The position numbers and the translations under genes are program-made. From NCBI GenBank assembly GCA_026986435.1, contig JALSOP010000055.1, positions 1 through 46,972 on the forward strand: a stretch of DNA of 46,972 nucleotides, written 5' to 3'. Positions within the stretch are counted from its first letter, which is position 1, and the number at the start of each line of letters is the position of its first letter. Below, piece after piece: positions 28,633 through 37,391 of this stretch. Under the pieces are notes generated by a model. That model saw only the letters and a list, made by a program, of their open reading frames with translations. It searched no databases and was not told where the DNA came from. The DNA comes from Desulfurococcales archaeon (GTDB taxonomy: Archaea; Thermoproteota; Thermoprotei_A; Sulfolobales; NBVN01).

Positions 28633-28736
28633 ATTTTGACCCTCACTAATCACTTCCTGTAAATCCCATAAAAAGTCGTTGACAGTAACCCAAAGAAGAG
28701 AACACAATTTTAACCTGGGTTGAGGTAAAACACTCA

Positions 28737-30278
28737 TTGGTGGAAGCATTGCGGCGTGATGTAATAGCCGCTGTAGTCATTCTGGCTATAATAGTTATTG
28801 CTGCCGTAGCTTACTTAATGCAGGCACCGGGCGGTCAACCAATAACAACCACGACGACAACCACAACAACAACCACTACGACCACCACGACGACAACCAC
28901 AACAACCACGACCACGACAACCACAACAACTACGACAACAACGACAACCACAACAACTGCTGCCTCACAGCAGGGAATAACGTTAGTGGTTGTGACAAGG
29001 CACCCAGGAGACATTAGAGATAAAGCGAGGGAAGAATTCCTTAAATCCGACATAGCAAAGGAGTATCACATAACCGATGTGAAGATGCTATACCTCGAGA
29101 CAGGATGGTGGGAGTCAAGAATCAAGGACGTCGGAGACGTGGATGTTCTATGGGGCGGCGGACCCACAGTATTTGACCAACTATATCAAGAGGGCTTACT
29201 TGCACCTCTTACCAGTGATATCGTCAAGCAAGCAATATCACAAATACCCGATGTCCTGGCCGGGTCGCCTATGAAGAGGATCGGGCCTGACGGAAAGGTA
29301 TATTGGGTAGCGGCAGCAATAGCATCATTCGGTTTCACAGTTAACGAAAAGGTTCTGCAGCAGTGGGGGCTACCAGAACCCTCGTCTTGGAGCGACCTAG
29401 GATCCCCTGTATATGGGTCCACCCTAGTAAACATGGGTAAACCCTCCGTTGGCATCGCTGACCCGCTCGCCTCCACTAGCAATACCAGAATGTACGAGAT
29501 CATCCTGGAGAGGTATGGCTGGGACGAGGGCTGGAAGCTCCTCACAGCCATAGCAGCTAACGCGAAGGTCTACGGCGGCTCCGCTGACGTGAGAGACGCC
29601 GTTATAAGAGGTGAAATAGCCGTCGGTATCACGATTGACTTCTACGGCTACACCGCCATGATGCAGAACCCCAACTGTAAGTACATCATGCCACCGAATG
29701 AGACCATCGTCAACGGCGACCCCATAGCCATGGCAATCTCGAGCAAGCACCCGGAGGCCGCACAGGCGTTCATCGCGTGGGTGCTGACAGAAGGTCAAAA
29801 GATATGGCTTGACCCCGACATCAACAGACTACCAGCTAACCCGAACGTCTTCAATACACCGGAAGGTCAGAAAAGGCCTGACCTGAAGCAGGCGTTCGAG
29901 ACCGCCCTCCACACACAGGCCATGGCGTTCAATGACACCGAGGTCCTGATGTACGAGAACGCTATGAGGCACTACTTCTCGGCAACCCTTGTGGAGCTTA
30001 ACCCGAAGCTGAAGCAGTTCTGGACCCTCCTGCTCAGCAAGTACCTGAACGGTGAGATAACCTACGACCAGTTCGAGCAGTACGTGGCTAGGGTGGGTGC
30101 GCCACTCCAGTACACAGACCCGCAGACCGGGCAGACGGTGACGTTCACTAAGGATGACGCTATGAGGGTCAACCAAATACTGATAGAGCACCCAGAACTC
30201 ACATCGCAGTACGCCACTGCATGGAAGAACGCAATGTCGGCAAGGCTTGACCAGCTCATTTCGGAGCTATCTGGGTAA
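28737..30278 (+). CDS. Fe3+/2-aminoethylphosphonate-type ABC solute-binding protein, N-terminally anchored with poly-Thr stalk
   Basis: N-terminal TM then 38 consecutive Thr codons, then VDVLWGGGPTVFDQLYQEGLLAPL...GIADPLASTSNTRMYEII... SBP core; TTG 28737 or GTG 28740 start. Confidence 0.82.
   Translation: MVEALRRDVIAAVVILAIIVIAAVAYLMQAPGGQPITTTTTTTTTTTTTTTTTTTTTTTTTTTTTTTTTTTTTTAASQQGITLVVVTRHPGDIRDKAREEFLKSDIAKEYHITDVKMLYLETGWWESRIKDVGDVDVLWGGGPTVFDQLYQEGLLAPLTSDIVKQAISQIPDVLAGSPMKRIGPDGKVYWVAAAIASFGFTVNEKVLQQWGLPEPSSWSDLGSPVYGSTLVNMGKPSVGIADPLASTSNTRMYEIILERYGWDEGWKLLTAIAANAKVYGGSADVRDAVIRGEIAVGITIDFYGYTAMMQNPNCKYIMPPNETIVNGDPIAMAISSKHPEAAQAFIAWVLTEGQKIWLDPDINRLPANPNVFNTPEGQKRPDLKQAFETALHTQAMAFNDTEVLMYENAMRHYFSATLVELNPKLKQFWTLLLSKYLNGEITYDQFEQYVARVGAPLQYTDPQTGQTVTFTKDDAMRVNQILIEHPELTSQYATAWKNAMSARLDQLISELSG
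28845..28958 (+). repeat. ACN microsatellite-like tract coding for 38 Thr
   Basis: Uninterrupted in-frame threonine codons. Confidence 0.95.
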
Positions 30279-30362
30279 TTTTTCTCTAATTAAAACTAAA
30301 CAACGTCCTACTAAATGATCCATCCTTCTTCGTTCGAAATTAATCGTTATTACCCGAACTGA

Positions 30363-32465
30363 ATGAATTGTAGAACGTGGGGGAGGTTAGTGAGTGAATA
30401 TAGAGAAGATAAAAACATAACAGGAAAGAAAAAGAGTTCATTGTCAAGGCGCCTAAGGTTCACCCTCGATCCATTTACTATAACTATGATGATAATACCG
30501 GTACTCTTATTCACGATCTTTCTAATAATACCGCTGGGCTACGTACTCATAAGTCCTGCACTCGTCGCTGTTCAGGCAGGCTATTCTCCTCTATCAGCGG
30601 TCACCTCAAGTGACATCATAGGAACGAACCTGCTCGTTGACCCGATTACTGTGACTACTGGGCAAAAGATAGGTCTATTCCCAGGAATGAAGTATACGCT
30701 CCCTTCCGATGGATACGTCCTGGTGAATGGTCAGAGGATAAACTTAGTTAAGGGAACGGTCATAGAATGGGAAGGAGAAACACCATATGCCGTATTCCCC
30801 AACGGGACAAGGATCGAGTTGCCACAGGACCTAAGATCCGTGACCATACCCTATAGATCTCCATTCACAGGAGAAGAGGCAGCACTGGTTACTATCCATG
30901 GCATAAAGTTCGAAGGCGCCCTACTCAACTCACTCATAGTTGCTGCTTCAGTGACTGGCATAGCGGTGGTTCTCGGTCTACTCGTCGGCTTCGTGTTCGC
31001 TAGGTACAATTTCTATGGTAAGACATTCTTCAGAATACTGGCCATAATACCACTACTTATGACACCGTTCGCCAATGCTATCGTCGTGAGGAGGCTCTTC
31101 GCCCAGGATGGCCCGATCAGTTACTTTCTAAATACCGTGCTCGGTCTACCATACCTCATAGACGTGACCGGCATAGCAGGCGTCGTCCTCACCCAGGTAG
31201 TAACATTCTTCCCGATAGTATACCTCAACGTCTTCTCGTCAATGATGCTCATTGACCCAACGCTTGAGGAGCAAGCAGAGAACCTAGGAGCTAGAGGCTT
31301 CAAGCTATTCAGAACCGTCACCCTGCCACTATCTCTGCCGGGCCTTCTTTCGGGCGCCGCAATAGTGTTTATATTCTCACTCGAGGACCTGGGGGGGCCG
31401 ATAGTGTTCCAAGAGCACAATTTGCTGTCTTACAAGATCTTCGAAAAAATTAGCAACGCTATCAAGGGTGGCGCCAGCGCCGAAGCAGGTCTCCTCGCAA
31501 TACCGGATGCAGCAATATACTCAGCAATAATACTCGCCACAGCGCTTACGGTGTTCGTCACTATAAAGAAGTACCTCAGCCTCAGACAGTACGCCATGAT
31601 GACAAAGGGCGGAAGATGGACACCTAGGGCAAGGATGTTAGGATGGAAAGGACACCTAGTAATCTATCTTATTCTACTGCCGTTCCTGCTATTTGCAGCA
31701 GCTCCCCAGATAGGCGTTATAATACTTGGGTTCTCACACAGGTGGGTAGGTCCCTCACCCGAAGGGTTCCCTACATTGGAGAACTTCGCTAAGATAGCGA
31801 CTGACCCAGCCCTTTATAAGGGAGTGGTTAACTCTCTTGTCTACTCATTCAGTGCCGTTCTCATAATCATTCTTCTGGGATTCACAGCAGCGTATGTGGT
31901 TGCCAGAGTAAAGCTCCCGGGAATCGGTGCCCTCGATGTGCTAGCGACCTCTCCCTTAGCCATACCGGGCATAGCAATTGCAACAGGCTACTTCCTTATG
32001 TTCTCTCAGCCGTTCCTGCGAGGCACCCCATTCTACATCTACGTTAACCCGGCTGTAGCGCTGGTTATCTCGTACGCCGTAAGAAGATCTCCATTCACCA
32101 CAAGGGCGATATATGCTGGCTTGCTCCAGACACACCCAACCTATGAGGAGGCCGCTATGAACCTCGGTGCGAGTAAGTCAAGGACCCTGTTCACCATACT
32201 TCTGCCGCTGATAGGTATCAGCGTGCTCAGCGGCGCTTTGATCTCGTTCGTCTACTCGATGTCTGAGACATCTACGTCAATAACCATAGGCCTGGCTAAC
32301 GAGGATCAGAGGCCGCTGGTGGCTGTGATGTATGATCAGTTCACGAAAGTTGAGGCTTACCAGATAGTAGGGGCAATGGGTGTGATACTCATAGCAATTC
32401 AATTAACCTCAATCGTGATAATAACGTTGGTACTGAAGCAGAGATACGCATTCATAGGGGTGTAA
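30363..32465 (+). CDS. Fused two-domain ABC permease (Fe3+/thiamine type)
   Basis: Two EAA motifs: EEQAENLGARGFKLFRTVTLPLSLPGL and EEAAMNLGASKSRTLFTILLPLIGIS; about 110 aa insert after TM1. Confidence 0.87.
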   Translation: MNCRTWGRLVSEYREDKNITGKKKSSLSRRLRFTLDPFTITMMIIPVLLFTIFLIIPLGYVLISPALVAVQAGYSPLSAVTSSDIIGTNLLVDPITVTTGQKIGLFPGMKYTLPSDGYVLVNGQRINLVKGTVIEWEGETPYAVFPNGTRIELPQDLRSVTIPYRSPFTGEEAALVTIHGIKFEGALLNSLIVAASVTGIAVVLGLLVGFVFARYNFYGKTFFRILAIIPLLMTPFANAIVVRRLFAQDGPISYFLNTVLGLPYLIDVTGIAGVVLTQVVTFFPIVYLNVFSSMMLIDPTLEEQAENLGARGFKLFRTVTLPLSLPGLLSGAAIVFIFSLEDLGGPIVFQEHNLLSYKIFEKISNAIKGGASAEAGLLAIPDAAIYSAIILATALTVFVTIKKYLSLRQYAMMTKGGRWTPRARMLGWKGHLVIYLILLPFLLFAAAPQIGVIILGFSHRWVGPSPEGFPTLENFAKIATDPALYKGVVNSLVYSFSAVLIIILLGFTAAYVVARVKLPGIGALDVLATSPLAIPGIAIATGYFLMFSQPFLRGTPFYIYVNPAVALVISYAVRRSPFTTRAIYAGLLQTHPTYEEAAMNLGASKSRTLFTILLPLIGISVLSGALISFVYSMSETSTSITIGLANEDQRPLVAVMYDQFTKVEAYQIVGAMGVILIAIQLTSIVIITLVLKQRYAFIGV

Positions 32466-32467
32466 CA

Positions 32468-33568
32468 ATGACAGAGGTAAGGCTGGTCGAGGTAACCAAG
32501 CGGTTCGGCGACGTAATCGCAGTTAACCACGTCACCGTAACAATAAAGCACGGCGAGTTCTTCACGTTCCTCGGCCCGTCGGGATGCGGCAAGACAACCA
32601 CGCTTCGTATCATCGCAGGCCTCGAATTCCCTGACGAAGGAAGTGTTTTCTTCGATGACGAGGACGTGACCATGAAGAGAGCGTATGAAAGAAAAGCTGC
32701 CATGGTCTTCCAGAACTACGCACTATGGCCTCACATGAGCGTCTTCGACAACGTCGCTTACGGCCTAAAACTGAAGAAGCTACCGCCTGAGGAAATAAAG
32801 AAGAAAGTCGAGTGGGCGCTCGAGCTTGTCGGCCTAAAAGGGATGGAGGACAGATACCCGACACAGCTGAGTGGCGGACAGCAACAGAGGGTGGCCCTGG
32901 CAAGGGCGATCGTCGTAGAGCCGAGAGTACTTCTTCTCGACGAGCCATTGAGCAACCTGGACGCGAAGCTCAGGTTAAAGATGAGAGAGGAGCTGAAGAC
33001 CCTGCAAATGAAGCTTGGAATTACGGCCATTTACGTGACCCATGACCAGGAAGAGGCTATGTCCCTCTCTGACAGGATAGCCGTGATGAACGCTGGCAAG
33101 ATAATGCAGGTAGGGACACCAAAAGAGGTCTACGAGTCTCCGAGGAACCTATTCGTCGCTACATTCATCGGAAAATCAACAGCAGTCATGGGTAGGGCGG
33201 ACGAGATCGTAGGGGATAGAGCAACCATAATTACACCGGACGGCTTCAAGCTCATGGGCAGGGTCGCTACGGGTTACAGGCTCAGGAGGGGAGAGGAGGC
33301 CGTGGCAATTATAAGGCCTGAGGACTTCGAGGTAGAGCCGCCAATGGTGGACCATAATGTGATAGAAGGTGTGGTCGAGATATCGATGTTCCTGGGCCCC
33401 TACAACAGGCTGAAGGTGAGGACTGGAAAGCAGGTGATAAGCGCATACGTTGATCCGGATATCTCGTTCAAACAGGGCGAGAGGGTCAGGCTGTACATCC
33501 CCGTGGACGACGTCATACTATTCCCTGCTGAGGGCTGGGAATACATCGCGTACGAGGCAGTGGCCTAA
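32468..33568 (+). CDS. ABC transporter ATP-binding protein with TOBE domain
   Basis: GPSGCGKTTTLRIIAG, LSGGQQQRVALARAIV, LLLDEPLSNLDAKLR, C-terminal TOBE-like region. Confidence 0.93.
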   Translation: MTEVRLVEVTKRFGDVIAVNHVTVTIKHGEFFTFLGPSGCGKTTTLRIIAGLEFPDEGSVFFDDEDVTMKRAYERKAAMVFQNYALWPHMSVFDNVAYGLKLKKLPPEEIKKKVEWALELVGLKGMEDRYPTQLSGGQQQRVALARAIVVEPRVLLLDEPLSNLDAKLRLKMREELKTLQMKLGITAIYVTHDQEEAMSLSDRIAVMNAGKIMQVGTPKEVYESPRNLFVATFIGKSTAVMGRADEIVGDRATIITPDGFKLMGRVATGYRLRRGEEAVAIIRPEDFEVEPPMVDHNVIEGVVEISMFLGPYNRLKVRTGKQVISAYVDPDISFKQGERVRLYIPVDDVILFPAEGWEYIAYEAVA

Positions 33569-33612
33569 CCCTCATTTTTACCTCCTCAAAAGAATACGTT
33601 ATTGGTGTCAAC

Positions 33613-35688
33613 ATGAGGAAGGTATACCTAGCTGTGGTTCTGGCTATTGCAATCATTGCCTCAGTATACCCAGCCATCAACACGGAAGCATATATCTCGA
33701 CTCCCTCGATACCGATGGACATCTACGTTGTTGAGCCCCGATACTCTGCTCCATACCCAGTGCTTGTTGGCGGGAACTTTACCATCGAGGTACACGACTC
33801 AACGACCTCAGCGACAGTGACGGGCATTGCCCTAGAGAAGCCCGGGCTCACTTACGTCATCCCCAGCCACTATTATGAGGTAGAAAGAGTGGGTGACACA
33901 ACTATTGAGCTCTACGTGAACCTACCCGGCGAGGTTGGGCCGGGACTCTACGACATAGTGATTAACTTAACGGTAAGCGGGAGCATCAGAACCATAAGGG
34001 AGCCGAGATCGTTATGGGTGTTGCAGAGCTGGCCCGACAAACTAACAATATTCCACCTCAGCGACATACACATAGGTGTCTACATCGACGGCATGTTCGC
34101 GAGACAGAGGTACGAGACCGCGGTCAACCTCATAAACGCTTATGTGACAGCCTATAACATCACGAACGCCATAGTTGTGATAACGGGTGACGATGTCGAT
34201 GTGGGCTCCGACATCGTATCACTTAAGAGGTTCTGGTCAATAACGAACGAGTTCATGATACCTACCTTCATAGTCCCCGGCAACCACGACCACGCTGGCA
34301 CCAGCGACGCGGACTTCGAGAGCAAGTTCTACGGGAGATGGATAGGTGAGCCCTACTGGTACAGGGTGATAGGTAAGTTCGTGCTCATCGGGCTCGACAC
34401 AACAGGCGATGGCTACCTCCCCAGGTACGAACTCCAGTTCCTCAATGACACAGTGTCGAAGTTCCAGGACAAGTACGTGATGCTACTCTATCACCACCCA
34501 ATATTCAATAGCCCCGGCAAGTACCCGATGCTGGTTGAGGGAACGATAAACGAGAGCAAGGTGAAGGCTGCCCTCTACTCCTCGTGGAGAGACCACTACA
34601 GCGATTCCCTAGTACCGTTCCTAAAGGTAATTAACCAGCACCCCAACATCATCGCAGGATTCTCCGGCCACATACACAGGGACGCCGTGGCGCTGTACGG
34701 TGAGAGATACTGGCAAATAACGACCACGACCCTAGGCGGAGGGAGGCCCTACTACAGAGGCTTCAGAGTCGTTGACGTATTAGATAACGGTACAATACAC
34801 TTCTGGCTCAAGAAGGAGAGCGACCTCTTCACCGACACCTCATCGTTCAACACCGACAACGGGATACTTATGGACACCCTCTACCTAGACGATGGCAAGG
34901 TCTACATAATGAACCTTAATATACCATCAACCCTCTACCCATCTCTGCCAGATGAGTCTACAATATACCTCTTCGTGAACGCCTCCCAGACACCCGACAG
35001 CTACACATTCTACCAGGGCAGCGACCACGTAAAGAGCTACGAATTCATCAAGTACGGCGACAACTACGTCGTGAGGGCAGTGGTTGATACCCAGCCCGGG
35101 GCAAGGTACACCTTGATACTGGCCGCTGAGCCGGACAACACACCGCCAAGCATATCACTGACCTATAGCCCTATGAAGCCCTTCGCAGGTAGACAGGCAG
35201 TCACTGTGATGGTGCAGGCAAGCGATGAAGGATGGGGGATAGCCCAGGTAAAGGTATATTATAAACCAGCAGGCGCTACTGACTGGACGGAGCTCCAGAC
35301 CACGTATAGCGGAGGAATGTACCTAGCTCAGATACCGACACTAAACGTGCCCTTCGTACTCGTGAGAGCAGAGGCGACCGATTACGCAGGGAACACTGCC
35401 GAGACAGACACCTATAACATAACATACCTCGGTTATTCCACAACTACGACCACGACAACCACAACAACTACGACAACAACGACAACGACAGCCACAACAA
35501 CCACTACGACCACCACTACGACAACCACCACAACCACGACCACGACAACCACAACAACTACGACAACAACCACTACGACAATGACAGTTGCCCCGCCAGC
35601 AGGTGAGGACTACACACCAACGCTGATAATCATCGGAGTCATTGTAATAGTGCTTATTATCATAGTGGCGCTGAGCAGAAGAAAGTGA
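33613..35688 (+). CDS. Secreted calcineurin-like metallophosphoesterase with Thr stalk and C-terminal TM anchor
   Basis: LSDIHIGVYIDG, ITGDDVDVG, VPGNHDHAG, YHHPIF, GFSGHIHRDAV; Thr stalk; TLIIIGVIVIVLIIIVALSRRK. Confidence 0.9.
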   Translation: MRKVYLAVVLAIAIIASVYPAINTEAYISTPSIPMDIYVVEPRYSAPYPVLVGGNFTIEVHDSTTSATVTGIALEKPGLTYVIPSHYYEVERVGDTTIELYVNLPGEVGPGLYDIVINLTVSGSIRTIREPRSLWVLQSWPDKLTIFHLSDIHIGVYIDGMFARQRYETAVNLINAYVTAYNITNAIVVITGDDVDVGSDIVSLKRFWSITNEFMIPTFIVPGNHDHAGTSDADFESKFYGRWIGEPYWYRVIGKFVLIGLDTTGDGYLPRYELQFLNDTVSKFQDKYVMLLYHHPIFNSPGKYPMLVEGTINESKVKAALYSSWRDHYSDSLVPFLKVINQHPNIIAGFSGHIHRDAVALYGERYWQITTTTLGGGRPYYRGFRVVDVLDNGTIHFWLKKESDLFTDTSSFNTDNGILMDTLYLDDGKVYIMNLNIPSTLYPSLPDESTIYLFVNASQTPDSYTFYQGSDHVKSYEFIKYGDNYVVRAVVDTQPGARYTLILAAEPDNTPPSISLTYSPMKPFAGRQAVTVMVQASDEGWGIAQVKVYYKPAGATDWTELQTTYSGGMYLAQIPTLNVPFVLVRAEATDYAGNTAETDTYNITYLGYSTTTTTTTTTTTTTTTTTATTTTTTTTTTTTTTTTTTTTTTTTTTTTTMTVAPPAGEDYTPTLIIIGVIVIVLIIIVALSRRK
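35440..35580 (+). repeat. ACN tract coding for a Thr stalk (47 codons, one Ala)
   Basis: Read directly; contains a 35-nt internal direct repeat acgaccacgacaaccacaacaactacgacaacaac. Confidence 0.95.
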
Positions 35689-35725
35689 CTACGGAAACTC
35701 CTTTTTCACCCCCAAATACTTTTTA

Positions 35726-35781
35726 GAGGATGATGACTACGCCGCTTTTGATCGGTGATGAAGGACTCGAGCACTGACCTC
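35726..35781 (+). ncRNA. C/D box sRNA
   Basis: gagg(stem)-ATGATGA(C)-ctacgccgctt-TTGA(D')-tcg-GTGATGA(C')-aggactcgagca(12-nt guide)-CTGA(D)-cctc(stem). Terminal stem GAGG/CCTC directly abuts the boxes; C, C' and D match consensus, D' has one mismatch. Confidence 0.85.
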
Positions 35782-35795
35782 GTGGTGCAACCACT

Positions 35796-37391
35796 ATGGA
35801 CGCTGTGATACTTGACTGTTTAGCGACCGGGAACAGGCTAAGGAGGGTCTCAACCCTCGACGCCATAGGGGCAGGGCCGAGGCTAGTGCTCGGCATCCTC
35901 AAGTCAATGGGGTATGACACTGCACTGATCCCCTGCAACGAGGTAAAGAAGAAGGCCTCCCTCATTAGAAGGGCTACCTACGTTCTCGTCTCTGGCATGA
36001 GCACCGATCTGGGATCTATGGAGAGGGTTCGTAAGTTTTGGGTGGGTAAGTCTTCCGTAGCCGGCGGGCCTTCCTTCGTTGATTATGACCATCTCCTGAG
36101 GATGGGCTACGACTACGTTGTTATAGGTGAGGCTGAGCTTCCATTGCCCCTTCTCATGGAGAGGCTCGATGAAGACGGTAATGCTTCTAGCGTGCCTAAT
36201 GTGGCATGGCTCAGCGAGGAGGGCCCGGTCCGCAACCCCGGCCCACCCTACGTCACAGAGCCTCACCTATGGCGCTTTACTCCGGACACTGAAGCAGTTA
36301 GGTCGTATCCCGGCTGGTGGGGGGCCAGGGTGTACGTAGAGGTTGTGAGAGGGTGCAGCAACTTCTATAGGCCGACCCTCCGCCTCGCTGATGGGCGGAG
36401 GTGCGTATTCTGCGATATCTGCCGAACCGGGCCATTAGGCAAGAGGGGCTTCTGCCCGATCAACATACCGCCCGGATGCGGGTACTGCTCTGTCCCAGCG
36501 CTCTTCGGCCCTGCCAGGTCTAGGCCGTTGAGGGCGATCGTTGACGAAGTGCACGAACTCCTCAACATGGGTGTCCGAAGAGTGGTGCTCTCGGCACCCG
36601 ACATCCTCGATTACGGGCGTGACTGGCTTGTTAAGCCGGAGCCGTTAACTGACCCGAGAAATCCCCCACCTAATCTAGATGCCCTCGAAGCTCTCCTCTC
36701 ATCCGTAACCGATCATCCACGGGTAAGGGATGGCGAGGCCTACGTCCTTGTCGAGAACATCAAGCCCAACCTGGTGAATGAGGAGGTCGCTAAACTGCTT
36801 GGGAAGTACCTCCGCGGCACGCCAGCACACATAGGTCTCGAGACAGGTGACGAAGAGCATCATAGGGCCCTAGGCAGGCCCTCGACTGTGAGCGAGGTCA
36901 TTAGGGCGGTGAAGCTCCTGAAGGAGGCTGGCCTGATCCCCTACGTGTACATCATTCATGGGCTACCGGGCGAGAACGAGAGAACCGTGAGGAACACTAT
37001 CAATGCGGTGGAGCAGGTGAGGAGAGCCGGCGCCGAGCACATAACCCTCTACAGGTTCACGCCGCTTAAGGGTACAGCTTTCGAGGGCTTCCCTAGACCT
37101 CCTCCAGCAGTGAAGTCCGTTGCCAGGCCACTCTACGAGACCGTGCGCAGGCTTAACAAGGAGGCCAACGCCGGTTACGTGGGTAAGGTCGTTAAGGTTG
37201 TCGGCGTATCGAAGCTAGGTAACGTTACTGTGTCATACATGCTCCCCCACGGCCCGGTTGTGCGGGTTAAGGGAGGCAGGCCTGAGGAACTTGTCGGCAG
37301 TGCCTTCTTCGTTAGGGTCACTGGCGTGATTAAGGAGCGAGTGCTTGAGGGGGTACCGATTAATAGAGGGAGAGACATTGGGATGTCCTAG
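35796..37391 (+). CDS. B12-binding/radical SAM protein with C-terminal TRAM-like domain
   Basis: N-terminal cobalamin-binding-like fold; VEVVRGCSNFYRP...CVFCDIC...FCPINIPPGCGYCSVP; AHIGLETGDEEHHRALGRP, YIIHGLPGE; TRAM-like C-terminus. Confidence 0.8.
   Translation: MDAVILDCLATGNRLRRVSTLDAIGAGPRLVLGILKSMGYDTALIPCNEVKKKASLIRRATYVLVSGMSTDLGSMERVRKFWVGKSSVAGGPSFVDYDHLLRMGYDYVVIGEAELPLPLLMERLDEDGNASSVPNVAWLSEEGPVRNPGPPYVTEPHLWRFTPDTEAVRSYPGWWGARVYVEVVRGCSNFYRPTLRLADGRRCVFCDICRTGPLGKRGFCPINIPPGCGYCSVPALFGPARSRPLRAIVDEVHELLNMGVRRVVLSAPDILDYGRDWLVKPEPLTDPRNPPPNLDALEALLSSVTDHPRVRDGEAYVLVENIKPNLVNEEVAKLLGKYLRGTPAHIGLETGDEEHHRALGRPSTVSEVIRAVKLLKEAGLIPYVYIIHGLPGENERTVRNTINAVEQVRRAGAEHITLYRFTPLKGTAFEGFPRPPPAVKSVARPLYETVRRLNKEANAGYVGKVVKVVGVSKLGNVTVSYMLPHGPVVRVKGGRPEELVGSAFFVRVTGVIKERVLEGVPINRGRDIGMS

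Noticed and set aside
28835-29053. Minus-strand poly-valine ORF (and similar 18534..18755 plus)
   Set aside because: Mirror translations of ACN Thr-stalk tracts in real genes on the opposite strand; no independent coding support
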